Source: Ignavibacteria bacterium UBA2333 | GTDB taxonomy: Bacteria; Bacteroidota; Ignavibacteria; Kapaibacteriales; Kapaibacteriaceae | Direction of reading: 5' to 3' | DNA length: 64,000 bases | Assembly (NCBI GenBank): GCA_002344895.1 | Contig: DDUR01000034.1 | Coordinates: forward strand, 1-64,000 | Part shown: piece after piece, positions 1 through 8,145 of the stretch | Numbering within the stretch: the stretch's first letter is position 1 | Layout: every line of letters begins with the position of its first letter | Translations under genes and position numbers: made by a program | Notes under the pieces: model-generated | The model's input: the letters and a program-made list of their open reading frames with translations, nothing else | What the model was told of the DNA's origin: nothing | Databases searched by the model: none

Positions 1-76
1 ACCTTTAACCCCACCTGCCTCCCCTCATCACCTTATAACACTCCCATTCCGATTGTGATTCCGTAAATTGGTATCA

Positions 77-766
77 ATGGATCCACTCCTTCGACTTCTG
101 CTGATTGTTGTTCAGAGCTACCTGATTGGAGCAATTCCGTCGGCCCTCATTGTGAGCAAGCGGTTTTTTGGCTTCGACATCCGGGAAAAAGGTAGCGGTA
201 ACATGGGGAGCACGAACGTGTTCCGCGTGATGGGATGGAAGGCCGGCCTGGCAGTTCAGGTAGCCGATATCGCCAAGGGTCTCGTAGCCGTCGTTCTGGT
301 TGCCTGCTTCTTTGAGACGGAAATGCCGTTCACGAACCGTACGCCATTTGAGGATGAGACGGTGGTGAGTCTGATTGCCGGGATTTCGGCAGTTGTTGGA
401 CACATTCTGAGTGTTTTTGCCGGATTTAAGGGCGGTAAGGGTATTAACACGTCTCTCGGAGTGTTGATTGCCGTAGCGCCCGTTGAGGTCGCCGTCGCAG
501 TTGGCGTGTTTGCCCTACTGGTGCTCACGTCAGGATACGTGTCGTTGGGGAGTATTATCGCAGCGATGACGGTACCGAGTACGATGGCGTTCCGACATAA
601 CATTCTCGGTGTGGAGATAGAAGGGTATCACACGATTATCTATTTCCTCGTCGTTTTGTCGTCGATTGTGATCTATGCTCACCGTTCGAATCTAAAGAGG
701 TTACTCTCAGGTACAGAGAACAGGTTTACAAAGCTCCAACTGTTTAAACATCGAAGCAGGACGTGA
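77..766 (+). CDS. plsY: Glycerol-3-phosphate acyltransferase PlsY
   Basis: Integral membrane enzyme that transfers an acyl group from acyl phosphate to glycerol-3-phosphate, the first step of phospholipid synthesis. Family signatures are clear: GSGNMGSTNVFRVMG near the N terminus and the glycine-rich FKGGKGINTSLG loop in the middle, with five or so hydrophobic segments, at normal family length (about 229 aa). An in-frame TTG at 68 would add three residues; the ATG at 77 is preferred because TAAATTGG (64-71), a possible -7 element, ends 5 nt before it. The stop overlaps the gpsA start by 4 nt. PlsY and GpsA are consecutive functions (GpsA makes the glycerol-3-phosphate), so this is a metabolic operon. 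Confidence 0.95.
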   Translation: MDPLLRLLLIVVQSYLIGAIPSALIVSKRFFGFDIREKGSGNMGSTNVFRVMGWKAGLAVQVADIAKGLVAVVLVACFFETEMPFTNRTPFEDETVVSLIAGISAVVGHILSVFAGFKGGKGINTSLGVLIAVAPVEVAVAVGVFALLVLTSGYVSLGSIIAAMTVPSTMAFRHNILGVEIEGYHTIIYFLVVLSSIVIYAHRSNLKRLLSGTENRFTKLQLFKHRSRT

Positions 767-1749
767 AACACGTCGCCGTTATCGGTGCCGGTGCATGGGG
801 CACGGCACTCGCTGTTGTTGCAGCCACAAATCAGCATCGTGTGAGTTTGTGGGCTCGTGAGTCAGATGTTGTGTCCGACGTCAACACGAGCCATCGAAAT
901 CTTCGGTTTCTGCCCGATGCCGAGTTACAATCGTCGATTTATGCAACCGATGATCTTGCGTCGATTACCGATGCGGATATCGTCATCGTTGCCATACCCA
1001 CACAACATATCCGCTCAACTCTTACAGCTGCTCCGCTACTGCGGAATGCTATCGTTGTAAATGTTGCCAAGGGGATAGAAATCGGAACACATTTGCGTGT
1101 GTCCGAAATTCTCGGTGATCTAGGATTGTTAGGTGACTCCTATACGGTTCTGTCTGGCCCAAGCCATGCCGAAGAAGTTGTGAAGAGTATGCCGACGACG
1201 GTTGTTGTTGCCTCGCAAGATGATGCAGCGGCACGTGTTGTCCAGGATGTTTTATCGACGGACGATTTTCGCGTGTATACGTCGGATGATGTTATTGGTG
1301 TTGAGATTTGTGGAGCTCTTAAAAACGTTATCGCAATTGCAAGTGGTGTAATTGATGGTCTGGGTATGGGCGACAATACAAAGGCCGCCCTCATCACTCG
1401 CGGATTAGCCGAAATCGCACGCCTTGGTGTAGCCCTTGGTGCAACTCCTTCCACGTTCTACGGACTCGCCGGCCTGGGTGACCTCTACGTTACGTGTTCC
1501 TCACGCCATAGTCGTAATCGCTTCGTTGGTGAAGAACTGGGTAAGGGACGCACACTCGATTCTATTCTATCGTCGATGACGGCCGTCGCTGAAGGCGTTA
1601 CCACAACACGAGCAGCGCTCGAGCTTGCAGCAACGGTTGGAGTAGAATTGCCAATTACAGAAAAAATAGCTGGTATTATGTTTGCCGCTGAGGACCCACG
1701 CGACGCTATCCGCGAGCTTATGACACGGCCAACAAAGGATGAGGACTAG
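763..1749 (+). CDS. gpsA: Glycerol-3-phosphate dehydrogenase [NAD(P)+]
   Basis: Cytosolic enzyme reducing dihydroxyacetone phosphate to sn-glycerol-3-phosphate. The N-terminal Rossmann motif GAGAWGTALA, the SGPSHAEEV segment, the catalytic-lysine region GALKNVIAIASG and GDNTKAALITRG are all present; 328 aa is the usual size. It begins with GTG inside the plsY stop (GTGA overlap), implying translational coupling. Its TAG stop shares the tetranucleotide CTAG (1746-1749) with the TAG of convergent xseB, so the two genes end on the same four bases. Confidence 0.96.
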   Translation: MKHVAVIGAGAWGTALAVVAATNQHRVSLWARESDVVSDVNTSHRNLRFLPDAELQSSIYATDDLASITDADIVIVAIPTQHIRSTLTAAPLLRNAIVVNVAKGIEIGTHLRVSEILGDLGLLGDSYTVLSGPSHAEEVVKSMPTTVVVASQDDAAARVVQDVLSTDDFRVYTSDDVIGVEICGALKNVIAIASGVIDGLGMGDNTKAALITRGLAEIARLGVALGATPSTFYGLAGLGDLYVTCSSRHSRNRFVGEELGKGRTLDSILSSMTAVAEGVTTTRAALELAATVGVELPITEKIAGIMFAAEDPRDAIRELMTRPTKDED

Positions 1750-1985
1750 GACTCATCGGATTCTGATGATGTATTCGATTGTGATGACGCGGATGCACTG
1801 ATCTTTTCGATGCGTACCTCTGCCGCTGAGAGATAGTCGCGACACTCCTGAGCAAGCTTCATTCCTTCTTCGAACATGGCAAGTTGGTCGGCTAGCGGCT
1901 TGTCGCCCATTTCAAGTTGACGTGTAATCTCTTCAAGTCTTCGTAACCGATCTTCGATCGAAGGTTGTTCTTGTTTCTTTGCCAT
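1746..1985 (-). CDS. xseB: Exodeoxyribonuclease VII small subunit
   Basis: Small subunit of the ssDNA exonuclease XseAB. The 79-aa protein has the helical hairpin typical of the family (SIEDRLRRLEEITRQLEMGD, then LADQLAMFEEGMKLAQECRDYL) and a Ser/Glu/Asp-rich tail. It follows xseA by 11 nt on the same strand, the usual arrangement. It overlaps convergent gpsA by 4 nt. Confidence 0.93.
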   Translation of the reverse strand: MAKKQEQPSIEDRLRRLEEITRQLEMGDKPLADQLAMFEEGMKLAQECRDYLSAAEVRIEKISASASSQSNTSSESDES

Positions 1986-1996
1986 GAGGATAGGTG

Positions 1997-3190
1997 TTAT
2001 TCGTTGTGAGTAGCGGTAATGGTTGCCGTTGTAATATCGGCTCGACGACGGATTGTCACCGATTCACCAACAATCAACTGGCGATCTGCAGCAACTATTT
2101 TCCCGGCCGATTCAAGTACTGCATATCCCTGTTCCAGAGGTCGGTATGGATGTAACGTTCTCAGCACCGTCATACGATGTTCGATTCTGTCGCGTAAACG
2201 ATGAAGCGTGGTTGTAATGGCACGCTCTCCGCGCGTCTGGACGTCATCCACGCGTTGTACGCGCATCTTCACACGTTCGTCGAGTCGACGTGCAGCCCGT
2301 CCATCCAGAAAACTCTCTGCCATATCCCGAAAACCATCAATGGTAAGTCGTAACGTTGTTTCCATTCGCTCACATGTGCTCTCAATTCCGCGCAGCAGAT
2401 CATCAACGGCATAGGGCGTTACGAGTACAGCAGCATGTGTTGGAGTTGCCGCTCGAACATCGGCCACAAGGTCCGAAAGTGTCTCGTCGGTTTCATGTCC
2501 AACGGCACTGATGACAGGAATCCCTGACCGGTAGATTGCTTCAATCACAGGCATTTCGTTAAATGCCCAAAGGTCTTCTATAGAGCCCCCTCCGCGCCCT
2601 ACGATAATGACCTGAACGTTGGCTGATTGGAGATCAATGATACCCTGTGCCACATCGGCTGCTGCTCCCTGGCCTTGTACCGATGCAGCTCGCAGGACGA
2701 TCGTAGCAGCCGGAAAACGACTTGAGACGGTGCGCAGGATATCCTGAAGTGCGGCCCCCGTGGCTGATGTGACAACACCAATTCGAGTGGGAAGGGGCGG
2801 AAGGGGCTTTTTCCGTTGCCAGTCAAAGTATCCCTTTGCGGCAAGATCACGTTTACGCTCTTCAAGGATTCTCTGCAGGTCACCGAGTCCTGCCGGTCGC
2901 ATCTTGATGACGTCAATCTGATAGTTGCCACGTGGGGCATAGACCGTGAGACGACCAAACACCTGGACACGCATTCCGTCGGCCGGGAGAAAGTCCAGAG
3001 GCCGTGTTTTCCACATTACGGCGGCGATAGCGGCTTCGTCGTCTTTTAACGTGAAGTATCGATGCCCCGATGAGTGGAGCTTAAAATTTGATATCTCACC
3101 CTCAACAAAGACACCTCGCTGGAACTCGTCTTCGAGGACACTTTGAATTCTTCGGGTGAGTTGGCCGACGCTGATGGCAGTTTCCGACAT
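1997..3190 (-). CDS. xseA: Exodeoxyribonuclease VII large subunit
   Basis: Catalytic subunit of exonuclease VII, which degrades ssDNA to oligonucleotides in repair. The order is an N-terminal OB-fold (SVGQLTRRIQSVLEDEF... SGHRYFTLKDDEAAIAAVMW), the catalytic domain with GVVTSATGAALQDI, IIVGRGGGSIEDLWAFNE and SAVGHETDETLSDLVADVRA, a long helical region and a C-terminal LEQGYAVL segment. The ATG at 3190 places SETAISVGQL at the N terminus as in the family; the reading frame stays open 69 nt further upstream but that would run into ispF. TATCTTAC (3201-3194) ends 3 nt before this ATG. Residues around 145-150 are encoded by a paired GGGGC repeat. Confidence 0.95.
   Translation of the reverse strand: MSETAISVGQLTRRIQSVLEDEFQRGVFVEGEISNFKLHSSGHRYFTLKDDEAAIAAVMWKTRPLDFLPADGMRVQVFGRLTVYAPRGNYQIDVIKMRPAGLGDLQRILEERKRDLAAKGYFDWQRKKPLPPLPTRIGVVTSATGAALQDILRTVSSRFPAATIVLRAASVQGQGAAADVAQGIIDLQSANVQVIIVGRGGGSIEDLWAFNEMPVIEAIYRSGIPVISAVGHETDETLSDLVADVRAATPTHAAVLVTPYAVDDLLRGIESTCERMETTLRLTIDGFRDMAESFLDGRAARRLDERVKMRVQRVDDVQTRGERAITTTLHRLRDRIEHRMTVLRTLHPYRPLEQGYAVLESAGKIVAADRQLIVGESVTIRRRADITTATITATHNE
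2794..2807 (+). repeat. GGGGC direct pair, 9-nt period
   Basis: AAGGGGCGGAAGGGGC inside xseA; the pair is on the strand opposite the gene. Confidence 0.7.
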
Positions 3191-3232
3191 GTGGTAAGAT
3201 ACGGCGCGATCTGCGCTTCGTATGTTCGCAAC

Positions 3233-3703
3233 ATGATTGGAATGGGATTTGACGTACACAGACTCGCCGAGGGAGAATCACTTGTCCTCGGTGGCGTAAC
3301 TATTGACTCACCTATCGGCACCGTTGCACACAGTGACGGAGATGTTGTGCTCCATGCACTGGTTGATGCCATCCTGGGTGCACTAGCCCTCGGTGATATT
3401 GGTGAACACTTTCCGGATACCGATCCGCGATGGAAGGGAGAGCCAAGTTCCACGTTTGTTCGACATGCTGTACAACTCGCTCGCACGGAGGGGTATCGTC
3501 TCGGAAATGTTGACATCTCACTCGTCCTCGAATCACCAAAGATTCTCCCATACAAACAGCAGATGCGTGAAATGATTGCAGAACTCACTGAGCTGCCTGT
3601 TAATCGTGTAAGCGTGAAGGCAACAACGTCTGAGCGTATGGGTTACGTTGGACGTCGCGAAGGAGTGCATGCATGGTGCGTATGCGAATTGTTACCGCAG
3701 TAG
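3233..3703 (+). CDS. ispF: 2-C-methyl-D-erythritol 2,4-cyclodiphosphate synthase
   Basis: Non-mevalonate isoprenoid pathway enzyme forming the cyclodiphosphate MEcPP. The metal-binding GFDVHRL motif is at the very N terminus, followed by HSDGDVVLHALVDAILGA, DIGEHFPDTDP and the C-terminal KATTSERMGYVGRREGV; 156 aa is canonical. The ATG at 3233 is chosen because homologues begin a few residues before GFDVH and because TATGTTCG (3221-3228) ends 4 nt before it, suggesting a leaderless mRNA. It is divergent from xseA across 42 nt. The 3' end overlaps the next gene by 31 nt. Confidence 0.95.
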   Translation: MIGMGFDVHRLAEGESLVLGGVTIDSPIGTVAHSDGDVVLHALVDAILGALALGDIGEHFPDTDPRWKGEPSSTFVRHAVQLARTEGYRLGNVDISLVLESPKILPYKQQMREMIAELTELPVNRVSVKATTSERMGYVGRREGVHAWCVCELLPQ

Positions 3704-5952
3704 GTATCCTTCTACTGGCCTGGTCTACAGTCCATGCCGGTGAGTCGGATCGATATGCACTCACACTCGATCGGTCGTATCCTGGTACTGTATCGGTAAT
3801 CTCTCCAACGGAGCTGCTCGTTATCAACCCCTTACCACCCTGGGATGTGTCTGCCTCAGCAGTGGCAATACATACCATGGATGGAAGTAGGTCACGTTCG
3901 GCGCTTGCTGGCCTGGATGTACGAGCAGCAATTCCTTGGGGGGACGGATTCCTTTGCGTTGTAACAGGCGCAGATCGTACTCGCCTTGTTCAACTCACAC
4001 ATAATCTCGACATAGCCCACGAGCTCGACATCGCTGGACCACTCGGTGCCCTGGGCGAACCTGTGCGTATGCTTGGTGACTCGGGAACATGGGCATGTGT
4101 TGTTGTTGATGGTCGATTACTCAGCATTTCAACAGAACGTGGTAGTCTTACAACAACATTACTCGAAGATCGAATCCGAGGTATCGGGCGCGTTGATGAT
4201 ATTGGAGCTGCGCGGTTCGCCGTTGTAAGTGATGTTGGCAATACGGCGTATTTAACCGTGTTCGATACGACATTACGGCGTCGTGTTTCACCCAACGTAC
4301 CACTTGCAGAACATGCGCGGATATCAACGTGTGGTGGTAGAATTGTTGTTCGTTCTCCCATTGATGATGGTCGCGGTACGCAGATCACAATTGTTGATCC
4401 GATGAGTGGAGATTCACGGTTCCTGACTCTAGCCGTTCCACCAGATCTTGTAGTTCCGGTACCATCGACGATTGGTATCACGATGGCAATTGTCAATCTT
4501 GTTGATGGCCGACACACACTGGTCCTTGCAGATGTGACAACAACAGGTGACATGTTGCCTACGGGAACCGTCCTGCCTGCAGACCTTGGACTGCCTCGTG
4601 CCGTCCGCGTACTCGGTGATACCGTAGTTGTGCTGTTTGCAGGTGGAATTGTAACGGCAGGTGTTGACGGATCAATCCTATCGCAGGATGCCATCACGTT
4701 TCGTTGTGATCCATCTGACGTTCAGGTTATGTCGACACCGTCAGGGTTCTTGGTTACAAGTATTGGTGGAAGTGCTCTCATCAGCCGTACTGATCATCCG
4801 TTCTGGTGGTTCTTTCGATTTATCGATACGGCACTGAAGTACGTTGTACCGATCGTGCTGATTCTGTTTCTGGTTGTGACGTACAGTATGGTCCGCCGTC
4901 AGCGAAGATTTATCGATGCAATGATTGATCTTCCTGGAGCTGGAATCGTTTTGCTGTTAGATTCTAATGGACGACTCTTACGGACAAATGAAAGAGCGGC
5001 TGCTTTGTTGCGGATCTCGTCAGCTACGGTCCCGATGCGACGTCAGTTCCGTTCATACATGGTCCATGCCGACGTAGCAGAACTTCTCGGATTTATCACA
5101 CAGGCAACAACAACACGTGCCTCAATGTCTGAAAAGGTTGTAGTGTATGAGTCCGGGGCAGCACGAGAAATCGTGTGCACAAGTATTCCGTTGCGTGGTT
5201 CTTTTGGACGCTACAACGGTGCTCTCGTTACAGGTGTAGACATCACTGAAGCACTGGAACGTCGTCGGCTTGTGAACTGGGCACAACTCGCTCATGACAT
5301 GCAGACAAATCTGAGTACCATTCGCTTGAATGCAGAACAGCTGGATCCTGACGGATCAGATACTGAACGACGTCGACGAATACTGTTTCAAGTTGGAGTC
5401 CTCATTCAACGCGTGCGTGACCTTGTTGGTGTTGGTCGCAGTGAAGACCTTGATCGCGCACCTGTACATTCTGCTGAACTCTGTACCGAGATTCGGCACG
5501 AGTTTGACCCCGCGATGTTTCCTCATGTGTCGTTCCAGATGAAACTGCGTGGCACAATGATGAATGTTGACCGACTGAAACTGTCCCGAGCAATTCGGAA
5601 TGCTGTTGAGAATGGAATAAAGGCCTTACGAGGACAACACGGTACGATTGAGATTGCCACATGGTATGATCGTACCAACGTTTACATCCGTATTTCAGAC
5701 ACGGGCGTAGGAATGGATGAAAAGACGCTGGCCGACATGATGATACCGTACTTCACAACGGCACGTGACGGAAGTGGGACGGGTATTGGAACGATGATTA
5801 TGCAGCACGTTGTTCACCTCCACGGTGGGTCGTTACGTGTTACGAGTAAACCCGGTGAAGGCACACAGATCGTGTTCCGCATACCGCATGGCACACACCC
5901 TGTACGTGTCCGTCATGATCGGCAGTTAACGGAGCAGGAGGAATCACTGTGA
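3673..5952 (+). CDS. Membrane sensor histidine kinase with periplasmic propeller-like domain
   Basis: Probable two-component sensor of 759 aa. A signal peptide (residues 1-22) is followed by about 350 residues of repeated beta-rich segments (a propeller-like sensor is an inference), one membrane segment (about 386-406), a PAS-like region (about 415-530), then the kinase. The H-box is AQLAHDMQTNLSTIRLN, the N-box RAIRNAVENGIKAL, G1 DTGVGMDE and G2 GSGTGIGTMIMQHVVHLHGG. No response regulator is adjacent, so it is an orphan here. AGGAG at 3661-3665 lies 7 nt before the ATG, inside ispF. The stop overlaps ruvX by 4 nt. The ligand is unknown. Confidence 0.85.
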   Translation: MVRMRIVTAVGILLLAWSTVHAGESDRYALTLDRSYPGTVSVISPTELLVINPLPPWDVSASAVAIHTMDGSRSRSALAGLDVRAAIPWGDGFLCVVTGADRTRLVQLTHNLDIAHELDIAGPLGALGEPVRMLGDSGTWACVVVDGRLLSISTERGSLTTTLLEDRIRGIGRVDDIGAARFAVVSDVGNTAYLTVFDTTLRRRVSPNVPLAEHARISTCGGRIVVRSPIDDGRGTQITIVDPMSGDSRFLTLAVPPDLVVPVPSTIGITMAIVNLVDGRHTLVLADVTTTGDMLPTGTVLPADLGLPRAVRVLGDTVVVLFAGGIVTAGVDGSILSQDAITFRCDPSDVQVMSTPSGFLVTSIGGSALISRTDHPFWWFFRFIDTALKYVVPIVLILFLVVTYSMVRRQRRFIDAMIDLPGAGIVLLLDSNGRLLRTNERAAALLRISSATVPMRRQFRSYMVHADVAELLGFITQATTTRASMSEKVVVYESGAAREIVCTSIPLRGSFGRYNGALVTGVDITEALERRRLVNWAQLAHDMQTNLSTIRLNAEQLDPDGSDTERRRRILFQVGVLIQRVRDLVGVGRSEDLDRAPVHSAELCTEIRHEFDPAMFPHVSFQMKLRGTMMNVDRLKLSRAIRNAVENGIKALRGQHGTIEIATWYDRTNVYIRISDTGVGMDEKTLADMMIPYFTTARDGSGTGIGTMIMQHVVHLHGGSLRVTSKPGEGTQIVFRIPHGTHPVRVRHDRQLTEQEESL

Positions 5953-6377
5953 CGGTTGATTTTACCGGCAAACGTATCGCTGCCCTGGACTACGGAGAGG
6001 CTCGGATTGGAATGGCTATCTGTGATGAGTTACATATCGTCGTCTCCACACGGCCATTTATACCAAACGGACCAGATGTCTTACAGACAGTAAAATCGCG
6101 ACTTGCAGACGACCGTATCGACGTTGTTGTGGTAGGTGTTCCGATTCTTCATGATGATCGCACCACACCGATTATCGAATCAATCCGTCACTTCATCGAC
6201 CGTTTGCGTGTCTTTGTCGACATTCCTGTTGTGGAGGCCGACGAAGCCTTCTCAACGAAGAGTGCACTTGCGCTGTTGCGAGCCAGCGGAGCCCGTCGTT
6301 CGGCACGAACGGCAAAAGGCCGTAAGGATGAAGTTGCAGCAGCTGTCATTCTTCGAGATTTCCTGGAAACCATATGA
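5949..6377 (+). CDS. ruvX: Putative pre-16S rRNA nuclease / Holliday junction resolvase-like YqgF
   Basis: RNase H-fold nuclease of the YqgF/RuvX family, implicated in 16S rRNA 5' maturation. The N-terminal ALDYGEARIGMAI motif carries the first acidic residue; VVVVGVP, VVEADEAFSTKSA and the C-terminal GRKDEVAAAVILRDFL complete the family pattern; 142 aa is normal. It starts with GTG overlapping the kinase stop by 4 nt and overlaps the next gene by 4 nt. Confidence 0.9.
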   Translation: MTVDFTGKRIAALDYGEARIGMAICDELHIVVSTRPFIPNGPDVLQTVKSRLADDRIDVVVVGVPILHDDRTTPIIESIRHFIDRLRVFVDIPVVEADEAFSTKSALALLRASGARRSARTAKGRKDEVAAAVILRDFLETI

Positions 6378-7723
6378 AAAAAAACATCTTTGTCCTGTTG
6401 TTGGTCTTCATAATGTCTGTCCTGAATGCCTCGTCTCAAGGTCGTGGAGCACAGGACAGAATGATGTTCCTTGACTACGGAGATCGTTTTTTTGCAGAAG
6501 CCTTTGTTGTGCCAACGTCGCAGCCAGATAGTGCTACAGTCACAATACTATTCCGAATGGCAAACGACTTCCTCACGTTTGTTCGCAATGATGACCGATC
6601 CGACAATGGTGGTGAATACGTTGCCAACATGCAGGTAAGTATTGAAGTTCGTGACAGTATGGGCGTCATCCGCCAAAGAATTCCATGGAAGAGTAATGCC
6701 TACACAAATACATTCGAAGAAACGAATAGTAAGACGGAGTTTCACTACGGATGGGCTACACTCCGTGTTGGACCCGGTACGTATACAATTGCCATTGAGT
6801 TATTAGCAAAGAAAGAAAGTCAACAACGTCAGCTACGCCTCCCTCCGGTCACCTTCCGAAGCGGTCGGTCCAAGAGTCCTATCGCCACGCCAGTTTTTGG
6901 TGAACCGCAAAAGTCCGGTGCCTTGCGACCCTATGTGTTCGGAGGGAATCTGGCCTTCGGTCCCCGCGACGCATCGGCATGGATCATTGTTGATGACACA
7001 TCGGAGACGATGTACGACTACCGTCTTCGCCAACTGCCATATGACATTCGTGACATCCGGTGGTGGGCTGTGAGTGACGTGGTAGGAGAGGAACGTGTAC
7101 AGCCTCGTCAAAACATTACACTTTCGTCGCGAAGTACAAACGACATTCCTTTACTTGAGTCGAGTTCTGTTGGTCAAGGAGGTGTCGGACTTCTCAATAT
7201 TGATATCCCAACAACGGGCCTCGTTCCAGGACGTTACCAACTTGATCTTGTACGTCGTGGAAGCACTGATACCATTGCCGTAAAGTTCCACGTGATGTGG
7301 GAGCTTATGCCATTATCGTTGCGCACGATTGAGTATGCCATCGAAATTCTCCAATACGTGACAACAGAGGATGAACTGGATGTAATTGATGATGGTAGTG
7401 ATCCGGAGCGTCGAGAGAAGTTGATGGCCTGGTGGAAGAAACAAGATCCAACACCAACAACAACGTGGAACGAACGAATGAGTGAATACTACCGTCGCGT
7501 TGATCAAGCGTTCTTTGCCTTTAGCACAATTCAGGAGCCCGACGGTGCTCGCTCTGATAGAGGAAAAATCTACATCCTGCATGGACCGCCAACGACGACA
7601 AGTAAGAAGATGACGACGAGTGATCGGCCCGTTGAGGTGTGGACCTATGCGAATAAGGTTGGCAAGACATTTACGTTCGAAACGAATGATAGGGGTATTG
7701 TTGAACTCATGGATATCAAGTGA
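6374..7723 (+). CDS. GWxTD domain-containing secreted protein
   Basis: Secreted protein of 449 aa with a signal peptide (MKKNIFVLLLVFIMSVLNASSQ). The C-terminal region matches the GWxTD domain of FCB bacteria: KLMAWWKKQDPTPTTTWNERMSEYY, then DQAFFAF, then the degenerate core GARSDRGKIYILHGPP in place of GWxTDRG. The N-terminal two thirds is beta-rich and not recognised. Molecular role is unknown; the family is typical of Bacteroidota/Ignavibacteria envelopes. It overlaps ruvX by 4 nt and ends the operon that begins at ispF. Confidence 0.8.
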   Translation: MKKNIFVLLLVFIMSVLNASSQGRGAQDRMMFLDYGDRFFAEAFVVPTSQPDSATVTILFRMANDFLTFVRNDDRSDNGGEYVANMQVSIEVRDSMGVIRQRIPWKSNAYTNTFEETNSKTEFHYGWATLRVGPGTYTIAIELLAKKESQQRQLRLPPVTFRSGRSKSPIATPVFGEPQKSGALRPYVFGGNLAFGPRDASAWIIVDDTSETMYDYRLRQLPYDIRDIRWWAVSDVVGEERVQPRQNITLSSRSTNDIPLLESSSVGQGGVGLLNIDIPTTGLVPGRYQLDLVRRGSTDTIAVKFHVMWELMPLSLRTIEYAIEILQYVTTEDELDVIDDGSDPERREKLMAWWKKQDPTPTTTWNERMSEYYRRVDQAFFAFSTIQEPDGARSDRGKIYILHGPPTTTSKKMTTSDRPVEVWTYANKVGKTFTFETNDRGIVELMDIK

Positions 7724-7729
7724 AGGATG

Positions 7730-8137
7730 TTATGATATTGGCTCCCAGGCCTCACCTTCACATGGTGGTTCATCATTCGTGACGTGTTCGTCGAGAATCA
7801 TACAGAGTTGATTCGTGCGATTAAAATGGCGGCATGCTCCACACAGTGTGCCCGCTGATATCTGATCAACACTCTCGTTAAACTTGTTGTATTGTACCCA
7901 CGCTGGGTACAATCCTAAGCCCCAGATGGCAAAAAGGGCAACGTACCACCACGATGTTGATGACTTCCAAAAGGCATCAAGTAAAATGATCACAAGGGCA
8001 ATCAGGACAACACGAATGAGTCCTGCTGCAACAATGTTTCCGGTTGTGTAGTAGGGCTGGTCAACTGCGTAGTCGGGTGGACTCGTTCGCAGCAACAGTA
8101 GATCTAAAATCTGTTCACCAGTGGTCGGTTTTCGCAT
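7730..8137 (-). CDS. Small membrane protein with C-terminal four-cysteine motif
   Basis: Unrecognised 135-aa protein. Two hydrophobic segments (about residues 33-54 and 65-82) are followed by a short soluble tail carrying CGAC, then a Cys 9 residues later and another 13 residues on (CxxC-x9-C-x13-C), ending PCEGEAWEP. The spacing suggests metal or Fe-S binding (inference). The ATG at 8137 is preferred to upstream starts, because those would lie inside the glycosyltransferase gene, whose stop is 8 nt upstream. It probably forms an operon with that glycosyltransferase. Confidence 0.7.
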   Translation of the reverse strand: MRKPTTGEQILDLLLLRTSPPDYAVDQPYYTTGNIVAAGLIRVVLIALVIILLDAFWKSSTSWWYVALFAIWGLGLYPAWVQYNKFNESVDQISAGTLCGACRHFNRTNQLCMILDEHVTNDEPPCEGEAWEPIS

Positions 8138-8145
8138 GATGTTGC

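Noticed and set aside
3046..3588. 180-codon minus-strand frame overlapping ispF and xseA
   Set aside because: IspF motifs on the plus strand are unambiguous and the frame lacks any family signature.
3990..4697. 235-codon minus-strand frame inside the kinase gene
   Set aside because: Shadow of the kinase periplasmic domain; low-complexity Ser/Thr/Arg composition and no recognisable domain.
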